The notes below the pieces were generated by a model. That model worked only from the letters and a program-made list of their open reading frames with translations. It was not told where the DNA came from and ran no database searches. Positions 7,088 to 12,008 of a DNA stretch of 16,577 nucleotides are shown here, in pieces. The position numbers were made by a program, and so were the translations under genes. Numbering within the stretch: position 1 is the first letter of the stretch; each line of letters opens with the position of its first letter. Origin of the DNA: Candidatus Staskawiczbacteria bacterium (GTDB lineage: Bacteria > Patescibacteriota > Minisyncoccia > Minisyncoccales > Staskawiczbacteraceae); the NCBI GenBank assembly GCA_026395275.1, contig JAPLZA010000036.1:1-16577 (forward strand). The letters run 5' to 3'.

Positions 7088-7116
7088 TTGATTTTTGGTT
7101 TTTTTTGTAGTTTAAT
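7088..7116 (+). promoter_or_regulatory. Possible internal promoter TTGATT-N17-TTTAAT
   Basis: TTGATT (7088-7093) and TTTAAT (7111-7116) with 17-base spacing lie in the 66-base gap after copA. If used, the start near 7123 would give a leader of about 17 bases before the thioredoxin-like gene. The gap has T-runs but no convincing terminator stem, so read-through from copA is also expected. Confidence 0.4.
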
Positions 7117-7139
7117 AGAAATATATATAAAAATAAAAT

Positions 7140-7562
7140 ATGGATAAAACAGCATCGGGTATTATTGTAATTATAATTTTAGCAGCAGTTTTATTTTGGG
7201 CAGTTCAGTCCGGATTTTTATCATCCATTTTAGGAGGTGGTTCTAAGCCGGCTTCTTTACCAGAAGGCATAGTTTTGTTTTATGGAGCCGAATGTCCGCA
7301 CTGTAAAAACGTAGAAGCCTTTGTGTCAGCGAATAATATTGACCAAAAAGTTAAATTTACAAATTTGGAAGTCTCTTTTGCCGGCAAAACTAGTCCACAG
7401 CTTAAAGCAGATGATGCTTTGGCATTACAAGTGGCAGAAGCATGCAAAATGGATATAACCAGCGGAGTGAGTATTCCTCTTTTGTTTGATGGAAAGGATA
7501 AGTGTTTTTCTGGAGATGTAGACGTGATTAATTTTTTTAAGAATGAAGCAGGCATTAAATAG
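7140..7562 (+). CDS. Membrane-anchored thioredoxin-like protein with CPHC motif
   Basis: 140 residues. One N-terminal membrane helix (about 7-24) and a Gly/Ser linker lead to a small thioredoxin fold outside the membrane. The redox motif is Cys52-Pro-His-Cys55 in FYGAECPHCK, the CPHC found in DsbA-type oxidases, and the cis-proline is Pro113 in VSIPLLFDG. Two further cysteines (102 and 122) occur. The fold is short for DsbA, which has a helical insertion, and is closer to glutaredoxin-like or TlpA-like minimal domains. The last 20 bases overlap the start of the next gene, a membrane protein with its own CPLC motif, suggesting the two work as a redox pair, perhaps keeping copper-protein cysteines in the right state. 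The partner assignment is inference. Confidence 0.85.
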   Translation: MDKTASGIIVIIILAAVLFWAVQSGFLSSILGGGSKPASLPEGIVLFYGAECPHCKNVEAFVSANNIDQKVKFTNLEVSFAGKTSPQLKADDALALQVAEACKMDITSGVSIPLLFDGKDKCFSGDVDVINFFKNEAGIK

Positions 7563-8070
7563 CAAATTATTTTCTTTATCATTATTTTTAGGAATTTTTT
7601 GGGCAAATTTAGCAAGCGCTATTTGTCCGCTTTGCGTTGTGGCCATTGGCGCCGGGCTTGGACTTTCAGAATGGCTTGGAGTTGATGACGTTGTTTCTTC
7701 GATATGGATAGGAGCAATATTGGTTGCGATGATTTTATGGACAATAGCTGAAATGAGAAAAAAGAATTGGAGTTTTGTTTTTGATACGGTCATAATTTCT
7801 TTAGCATACTATTTGTTAACTTTTATTCCACTTTATTATTCGGGAATTTTAGGACATCCTTTAAATAAAATTTGGGGAATTGATAAAATAGTTTTTGGAA
7901 CAATCATAGGAACAGTCGTCTCTTTAGCGGGACATTGGTTAAATATTCATTTAAAAAATAAAAATAACGGGAAAGTTTTTTTCCCTTATCAAAAAGTAGT
8001 TGTGCCGGTTGTAATTTTATTAATAATAAGCATAATATTTTTTATATTACTAAAATGGAAAATAATTTAA
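7543..8070 (+). CDS. Polytopic membrane protein with CPLC motif
   Basis: 175 residues with about five membrane segments (near 10-26, 28-44, 52-69, 80-99, 114-133, 150-170). The first looks like a signal sequence ending in LASA, directly followed by Ile-Cys28-Pro-Leu-Cys31 at the membrane surface. A His/Trp pair lies in AGHWLNIH (about 130-136). I do not recognise a named family. The CPLC pair, the 20-base overlap with the CPHC thioredoxin-like gene upstream and the DsbD_2-like protein in the same operon suggest a thiol-disulfide carrier in the membrane, analogous in role, though not visibly in sequence, to DsbB or VKOR. Metal handling is an alternative. The start is chosen because the signal-like segment begins there; no Shine-Dalgarno is present. 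Confidence 0.75.
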   Translation: MKQALNSKLFSLSLFLGIFWANLASAICPLCVVAIGAGLGLSEWLGVDDVVSSIWIGAILVAMILWTIAEMRKKNWSFVFDTVIISLAYYLLTFIPLYYSGILGHPLNKIWGIDKIVFGTIIGTVVSLAGHWLNIHLKNKNNGKVFFPYQKVVVPVVILLIISIIFFILLKWKII

Positions 8071-8576
8071 AAATAGACGAATTTATAAAAAAAGTTCAAA
8101 AAAATAAGCAAAACGAGCTGGATTTATCTTCAGATGAAGATTTGTCTATTGCCATAATGAACTTAATTTCCATTGAAGAGCACTTCTTTTTTACCGGTGG
8201 TAAAACTGGCAAGCCGGAGTATTTTGATTTGTTAAATACAGCCCGCCAAATGAGAAAGGAATTGATGCAAAAAATTGTAAAAGATCCGGAAGGAGAAGTT
8301 TGGTGTATTTCAAAACATTTGTTGTCTACTTCAATGAGATTAATGGAAGTTGGGACAAAAGCTCAAGGACAAGGGAAAAAGCAAGATGCGCAGGAAATGT
8401 TTAAAAAAGCCTACGAGTTGTATTCATTGTTTTGGGGAATTAATTTAAAACTTATAAATTTAGGCGAAGTAAAAAAAATTGATGACAATCAATTAGACAC
8501 CAAAGACGATAAAAAGGGGATTATGGGAAAATTGGGGAAGGTTGTCCAATATGTAGTCAATTGTTGCAAAGAATAA
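8055..8576 (+). CDS. Unknown helical cytoplasmic protein, last gene of the operon
   Basis: 173 residues, no membrane segments. The core (residues about 30-135) looks entirely helical, with a distinctive EEHFFFTGGKTGKPEYFDLL segment, EVWCISKHLL (Cys84), RLMEVGTKAQ and a TPR-like stretch QEMFKKAYELYSLFWGINLKL. An acidic/lysine linker (138-155) and a short tail ending in NCCKE follow. It resembles, from memory, a conserved unnamed protein of Candidate Phyla Radiation genomes; I cannot name a domain. Its start overlaps the end of the CPLC membrane gene by 16 bases, and a strong terminator follows six bases after its stop, so it closes the copper/thiol transcription unit. The tail Cys-Cys pair could bind metal, but that is speculation. 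Confidence 0.8.
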   Translation: MENNLKIDEFIKKVQKNKQNELDLSSDEDLSIAIMNLISIEEHFFFTGGKTGKPEYFDLLNTARQMRKELMQKIVKDPEGEVWCISKHLLSTSMRLMEVGTKAQGQGKKQDAQEMFKKAYELYSLFWGINLKLINLGEVKKIDDNQLDTKDDKKGIMGKLGKVVQYVVNCCKE

Positions 8577-8581
8577 ATTTG

Positions 8582-8615
8582 AAAGCCGTCCCGCTAAGCG
8601 GGACGGCTTTTGTTT
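8582..8615 (+). terminator. Intrinsic terminator ending the copper operon
   Basis: AAAGCCGTCCCGC (8582-8594) and GCGGGACGGCTTT (8598-8610) are a perfect 13-bp inverted repeat with a TAA loop, followed by TGTTT. It lies right after the stop at 8576 and can also act on the opposite strand. Confidence 0.93.
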
Positions 8616-8638
8616 GCAAGCATAAAATGTAGTATAAT
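8610..8638 (+). promoter_or_regulatory. Promoter of the SDR gene, TTGTTT-N17-TATAAT
   Basis: Perfect -10 TATAAT (8633-8638) with a weak -35 TTGTTT (8610-8615) at 17-base spacing. The -35 lies in the T-tract of the preceding terminator. The leader to the ATG at 8669 would be about 24 bases and is A/T only, without Shine-Dalgarno. Confidence 0.65.
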
Positions 8639-8668
8639 TGTAATATATTATTAATTTTAAATAAATTT

Positions 8669-9469
8669 ATGTTCGGATTAAACAAAACATTGCCAAAGTT
8701 TTGCGACTTAAAAGGAAAAGTTGCTATAGTAACCGGAGCCGCCAAAGGAATGGGTAAGGCTCATTCTTTAACTCTTTCGAAAGCTGGAGCGAAGGTTGCT
8801 TTAGCTGATATTGATTTGGCGGGATGCCAGTTGGTTGTTGATGAAATAAAGAAACAAAGAGGGGAGTCTTTTGCTGTAAAATGCGACATGAGTCAGAAAA
8901 AAGATATTGATAATTTGATAGCTGAAACGGTAAAAAAGTTTGGGAAAATTGATATTTTAGTAAATAATGCAGGGATTTTTCCTTTCAAGCCATTTTTGGA
9001 AATGCAGGAGCAGGATTTTGAAAAAGTAATAGACGTAAATTTGAAAGGATACTTTTTAGCTGCGCAAGCTGCTACAAAAGAAATGCAAAAAAATCAGCCA
9101 AATGAAAAAGGCCAAAGAGGTTCAATTATAAATATTGCATCAATTGCGGCGATTGTGGGTTTCCCGGGACTAGTGCATTATTGTGGCTCGAAAGGCGGAA
9201 TTATTGGAATGTCAAAGGCAATGGCCTTAGAGTTAGCTCCATTGGGAATTCGTGTGAACAACGTTGACCCGGGAGCTATCGATACTCCGGGAGCTTCAAT
9301 GACTAATATGGATCCAAAGGCCAGAGAAGCAATGTTAGCTCCTATTCCGATGAAAAGATCGGGAACAGCGCAAGAAATTGCAAATGCAGTATTATTTTTG
9401 GCCTCAAATGAGTCTTCTTATCTGACAGGAAGCACAATGGTAGTTGACGGCGGGTGGGTTGCGGGGTAG
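8669..9469 (+). CDS. Short-chain dehydrogenase/reductase, classical FabG-like
   Basis: 266 residues. A Rossmann-fold oxidoreductase with the classical SDR motifs: cofactor loop TGAAKGMG (22-29), NNAG (99-102), Asn124 in DVNLKGYF, catalytic Ser158, Tyr171 and Lys175 (Y-x3-K in HYCGSKGG), PGAIDTPG (201-208) and the C-terminal VVDGG. Acidic residues after the second strand (ALADIDL, Asp47) suggest NAD(H) rather than NADP(H). The substrate cannot be read from sequence; FabG-type ketoacyl reductases and sugar or alcohol dehydrogenases share this layout, and no fatty-acid genes are nearby. An internal insertion NQPNEKGQRG lies before the active-site strand. The gene has its own promoter and is monocistronic or continues into the DUF5679 gene, as no terminator separates them. 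Confidence 0.93.
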   Translation: MFGLNKTLPKFCDLKGKVAIVTGAAKGMGKAHSLTLSKAGAKVALADIDLAGCQLVVDEIKKQRGESFAVKCDMSQKKDIDNLIAETVKKFGKIDILVNNAGIFPFKPFLEMQEQDFEKVIDVNLKGYFLAAQAATKEMQKNQPNEKGQRGSIINIASIAAIVGFPGLVHYCGSKGGIIGMSKAMALELAPLGIRVNNVDPGAIDTPGASMTNMDPKAREAMLAPIPMKRSGTAQEIANAVLFLASNESSYLTGSTMVVDGGWVAG

Positions 9470-9472
9470 AAT
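9444..9472 (+). promoter_or_regulatory. Promoter TTGACG-N17-TAGAAT inside the SDR gene end
   Basis: TTGACG (9444-9449) and TAGAAT (9467-9472), each one base from consensus, with exact 17-base spacing. The -35 lies in the last SDR codons and the -10 overlaps its stop. The start near 9479 gives a leader of about 54 bases to the small zinc-ribbon gene. Confidence 0.6.
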
Positions 9473-9473
9473 A

Positions 9474-9491
9474 GTTTTAAGAACTTAAAAC
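9474..9491 (+). repeat. Inverted repeat GTTTTAAG-AA-CTTAAAAC
   Basis: A perfect 8-bp inverted repeat around AA, spanning the predicted start point of the zinc-ribbon gene promoter. The tight spacing suits a protein-binding operator more than an RNA hairpin. No regulator gene is nearby to assign. Confidence 0.4.
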
Positions 9492-9532
9492 AAGGTCGAA
9501 ATAAACAAAAATAAAAATAAAAACACAAAAAA

Positions 9533-9697
9533 ATGGCAGTAGAAGCTTATTGCGTAAAGTGTAAAGCAAAAGGTGAGATGAAAGATCCAAAAGAGGTTTC
9601 AATGAACGGAAAAGGTGGAACAAAGCGCGCGGCAATGACCGGCACATGCGTAAAGTGCGGAACAAAAATGTTCAAGATAATGGGAATGAAAAAATAG
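9533..9697 (+). CDS. DUF5679-like small zinc-ribbon protein
   Basis: A 54-residue gene reading MAVEAYCVKCKAKGEMKDPK and ending in TCVKCGTKMFKIMGMKK. Two CxxC knuckles (Cys7/Cys10 and Cys39/Cys42) would bind one zinc ion, and lysines dominate the rest. The pattern YCVKCK...M..P......G....A..GTC..CGTKMF matches DUF5679, a family common in Candidate Phyla Radiation and some other bacteria and of unknown function; nucleic-acid or ribosome binding is plausible from charge and size. It has its own promoter upstream and an intrinsic terminator eight bases downstream, so it is a stand-alone unit. Confidence 0.88.
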   Translation: MAVEAYCVKCKAKGEMKDPKEVSMNGKGGTKRAAMTGTCVKCGTKMFKIMGMKK

Positions 9698-9704
9698 TTT
9701 TTAG

Positions 9705-9733
9705 AAAAACACTCCGCTCACGGAGTGTTTTTT
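9705..9733 (+). terminator. Intrinsic terminator after the zinc-ribbon gene
   Basis: AAAAACACTCCG (9705-9716) and CGGAGTGTTTTT (9721-9732) form a perfect 12-bp stem with loop CTCA, ending in a T-tract. The next -10 box begins three bases later. Confidence 0.92.
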
Positions 9734-9741
9734 GTTATAAT
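9733..9741 (+). promoter_or_regulatory. Extended -10 promoter TGTTATAAT of the MBL gene
   Basis: TG at 9733-9734 plus perfect TATAAT at 9736-9741 forms an extended -10 box; no -35 match is visible because that position lies in the terminator hairpin. The ATG begins seven bases after the box, which is the expected transcription start, so the mRNA would be leaderless. Confidence 0.65.
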
Positions 9742-9747
9742 AATCAA

Positions 9748-10617
9748 ATGAGTAGAAAAATTGTAATTTATTTAGTTGTTTTTTTGTTTTTGCTGAATAT
9801 TTTTGCGTGGCAGGAAGTTTTTGTTTTAAACTCTCCGCATTATTTAAAAGTAGATTTTTTAAATGTTGGGCAAGGGGATTCGGCTTTTGTGCAAACTCCG
9901 GAAAATTATAAAATTTTAATTGATGGCGGGCCGAATTCTTCAATGTTGGGGAAATTGTCTTCACTCATGCCATTTTGGGACAAAGAAATTGATTTGGTTA
10001 TTTTAACTCATCCGGAATCTGACCACATGCAGGGTTTTTTAGATTTATTGGAAAATTATAAGGCAGATTATATTTTGTGGTCGGGAGTCAAAAAAACTGC
10101 ATTAGAATATGATAAATGGATTAATATCCTAGAAAAACAAAAGAAACTTGGCGCTAAAATAATAATTGCAAAGGCAGGGCAAGAAATAAAAGCCGGAAAT
10201 ATTTTAATTGATGTTTTGTTTCCTTTAAAAAGTATGGAAGGTCAAGACATGAAAGACACCTCAAATGATTCTTGCGTGGTAAATAAAATAATTTACGGCA
10301 AAGAATCATTTTTATTCACCGGAGATATAGACAGTAAAGCGGAAGCAGGGTTGGTTAACTCCGGAGAAAATATTTTATCAAATGTTTTGAAAGTGTCCCA
10401 TCATGGTTCAAAATATTCAACTTCCGATTTATTTTTAGAAAATGTAAAGCCAAAAGTAGCGGTAATTTCGGTTGGAAAGGATAATTCTTACGGTCAACCG
10501 ACTCCTGAGGTTTTGCAAAGATTAGAAAAATTTGGTATAAAGGTGTTTAGAACAGACGTTAATGGCGACGTTAAGTTTGTTTCTGACGGAAATAATATAA
10601 AATTAATTAAAAAATAA
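9748..10617 (+). CDS. ComEC/Rec2-type MBL-fold hydrolase with N-terminal membrane anchor
   Basis: 289 residues from the ATG at 9748. One membrane helix or signal (about 4-20) is followed by a metallo-beta-lactamase fold resembling the C-terminal domain of ComEC: FLNVGQGDSAF (37-47), ILIDGGP (56-62), metal motif THPESDH (His88, Glu90, Asp92, His93), FTGDID (Asp193) and SHHGSKYST (His218, His219). In ComEC this domain is thought to degrade one DNA strand during uptake; here it is separate from any channel, so it may be a secreted or anchored nuclease/phosphoesterase. An upstream in-frame ATG at 9646 would run through the preceding gene, terminator and promoter, so it is rejected. It is followed after four bases by the kinase-like gene, so the two are probably co-transcribed. 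Confidence 0.9.
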   Translation: MSRKIVIYLVVFLFLLNIFAWQEVFVLNSPHYLKVDFLNVGQGDSAFVQTPENYKILIDGGPNSSMLGKLSSLMPFWDKEIDLVILTHPESDHMQGFLDLLENYKADYILWSGVKKTALEYDKWINILEKQKKLGAKIIIAKAGQEIKAGNILIDVLFPLKSMEGQDMKDTSNDSCVVNKIIYGKESFLFTGDIDSKAEAGLVNSGENILSNVLKVSHHGSKYSTSDLFLENVKPKVAVISVGKDNSYGQPTPEVLQRLEKFGIKVFRTDVNGDVKFVSDGNNIKLIKK

Positions 10618-10621
10618 AAAT

Positions 10622-11692
10622 ATGCAAGGACTCGATTTTCCGCTTTTTAAAACAAAAAGCGCCAAGTATAAGAGATTTGATTTGTCAGATCCCAAAGACA
10701 GACAAAAGTATTTTGAGTATAAATGCGGGCCGGAAATAAAAAAGTTAAGGGAATATTTCAAAAAAAATACATTTGTAGCTTATTTAATGGGCAAAAAATC
10801 TTCAGGAAAGGGGACTTACGCTAAAATGTTAGCTGAAATAGTTGATAAAGATAAGGTAGCTCACTTTTCAATTGGAGATATGATTAGGTCTTTTGACGAA
10901 GTTATTCATGACAAATCCAAAAGAAAAGAATTGGTTGAATTTTTGGAGAAAAATTATAGAGGATTTTTACCGTTAGAAGATATAATGAAATCTTTAGATA
11001 ACAGAAGCACTAAAACGCTTTTGCCTTCAGAATTAATTTTAGCTTTAGCTAAAAGAGAAATAGCCAAACTGGGCAAAAAAACAATATTTATTGATGGTTT
11101 TCCAAGAGACGTAGACCAGGTTTCTTATACTTTGTTTCTTAGAGACATTATAAACCACAGAGAAGACCAAGATGTTTTTATTTTAATTGATGTGCCAACA
11201 ACAGTCATTGACGAAAGAGTGAAATTTAGAGTAATTTGTCCTTTGTGACAAACTTCAAGAAATTTAAAACTTTTAGCTACAAAAAATGTTGAGTACGACA
11301 AAAATGATAACAAATTTCATTTAATTTGCGATAATTCCAGCTGTAAAGGCGCGCGCATGGTAACAAAAGAGGGAGACGAACATGGAATTGAGCCAATTAG
11401 AACCAAGCTAGAAAAAGACGAAATGTTGATAAAAGAAGTTTATAAATTGCAGGGGATTCCAAAAGTTTTATTAAGAAATTCAATTCCTGTTAATAAAACA
11501 AAAGAAGTCACCGATGATTACGAAATTACTCCAGGGTATGTTTACAGCTGGGATGAGAAAAAACAAAAAGTTATTACCACAGAGAAGGCCTGGGAAGTTA
11601 AAGATGATTCAGGAACTTTGTCTAACAGTTTAATGCCACCTCCAGTAGTTGTTTCATTAATCAAACAACTCGTAAAAGCGTTGGGTATTTAA
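10622..11692 (+). CDS. Adenylate-kinase-like nucleoside monophosphate kinase with in-frame TGA
   Basis: One frame of 356 codons, interrupted only by TGA at 11246-11248 (codon 209). The first half carries a P-loop GKKSSGKGT (57-65) and FIDGFPRD (156-163), the NMP-kinase signature. After the TGA the same frame continues as QTSRNLKLLATKNVEYD, then ICDNSSC, GARMVTKEGDEHG and a conserved-looking C-terminal domain ending in PPVVVSLIKQLVKALG. Before it stands VICPL, so the TGA falls where C-P-x-C ... C-x4-C needs its second cysteine. Candidate explanations are a TGT/TGC to TGA nonsense mutation, a sequence error, or recoding as cysteine or selenocysteine. Without read-through the products would be a 208-residue truncated kinase and perhaps a 111-residue piece from the ATG at 11357. 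The preceding MBL gene ends four bases upstream. Confidence 0.8.
11246..11248 (+). other. In-frame TGA at a zinc-ribbon cysteine position
   Basis: The codon lies between ICPL and QTSRN, with the second ribbon half ICDNSSC downstream in the same frame. A single base separates TGA from either cysteine codon. No convincing selenocysteine-insertion hairpin is seen in the A/T-rich 40 bases that follow. Confidence 0.9.
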
Positions 11693-11720
11693 CTAAAAAT
11701 AGTTATCCACCCCTAGGGGG

Positions 11721-11748
11721 TTGACTTAGTCTCTTCTGGAGTTAAAAT
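11721..11748 (+). promoter_or_regulatory. Promoter TTGACT-N16-TAAAAT of the putative 6S-like RNA
   Basis: TTGACT (11721-11726) and TAAAAT (11743-11748), each one base from consensus, with 16-base spacing. The predicted start near 11755 coincides with the first base of the closing stem of the RNA. A perfect palindrome CCCCTAGGGG (11710-11719) abuts the -35 box. Confidence 0.7.
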
Positions 11749-11754
11749 GAAGGT

Positions 11755-11917
11755 AGCTCTGATGTTTCATAATAAATTCTATACAAACTTTTTTAAGGGA
11801 ATCCAATTATTCGTTCCGGCCTTGGCCCGAGCGTGAGGATACCCACTTAGATTCTATTAGAATTCTATCAGAAAGGTCAGAGCATCAAAAAAACATTCGT
11901 GAAGCGGATGTTTTTTT
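11755..11917 (+). ncRNA. ssrS: Candidate 6S-like RNA
   Basis: No open frame is present, but the stretch folds by hand into a long rod. GCTCTGA (11756-11762) pairs with TCAGAGC (11877-11883); TTTC (11765-11768) with GAAA (11871-11874); AATTCTA (11775-11781) with TAGAATT (11858-11864); then a large bubble of 15 and 13 bases (11782-11796, 11845-11857); then GGGAATCC (11797-11804) with GGATACCC (11837-11844, one mismatch); and CGTTCCGGCC (11812-11821) with GGCCCGAGCG (11824-11833). Closing stem, central bubble and terminal stem are the layout of 6S RNA, which mimics an open promoter and holds housekeeping RNA polymerase. A promoter sits at the right distance upstream and an intrinsic terminator downstream. 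The call rests on structure only; another structured RNA is possible. Confidence 0.55.
11887..11917 (+). terminator. Intrinsic terminator of the 6S-like RNA
   Basis: AAAAAAACATTCG (11887-11899) pairs with CGGATGTTTTTTT (11905-11917), 13 pairs with one G-U and loop TGAAG. It lies almost 200 bases after the kinase-like gene, which is why a separate RNA gene is expected before it. Confidence 0.9.
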
Positions 11918-11941
11918 GATTCCAAGGAGCACAATTTACCC

Positions 11942-11969
11942 TTTACACAGTCTCTATAAAAGATATAAT
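11942..11969 (+). promoter_or_regulatory. Promoter TTTACA-N16-TATAAT of the O-antigen-ligase gene
   Basis: TTTACA (11942-11947) and perfect TATAAT (11964-11969) with 16-base spacing. The start near 11976 leaves an A/T-only leader of about 33 bases and no Shine-Dalgarno before the ATG at 12009. Confidence 0.75.
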
Positions 11970-12008
11970 AAATAAACACAATTAATTAATTTTTCCATAA
12001 AAAATTAT

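Noticed and set aside
7067..7098. Terminator between copA and the thioredoxin-like gene (tandem AGAGTTAG repeats and T-runs)
   Set aside because: Only about four base pairs can form before the T-run, too weak to call.
9646..9747. Upstream in-frame start for the MBL hydrolase
   Set aside because: It would begin inside the zinc-ribbon gene and cross a terminator and a promoter; the signal-like helix begins at 9748.
11249..11300. Bacterial SECIS hairpin after the TGA
   Set aside because: The sequence is A/T-rich and gives only weak short pairings; no GC-capped stem-loop at the expected distance.
11710..11719. CCCCTAGGGG palindrome as a restriction or attachment site
   Set aside because: Short, single copy and no associated enzyme; mentioned only as a possible operator beside the RNA promoter.
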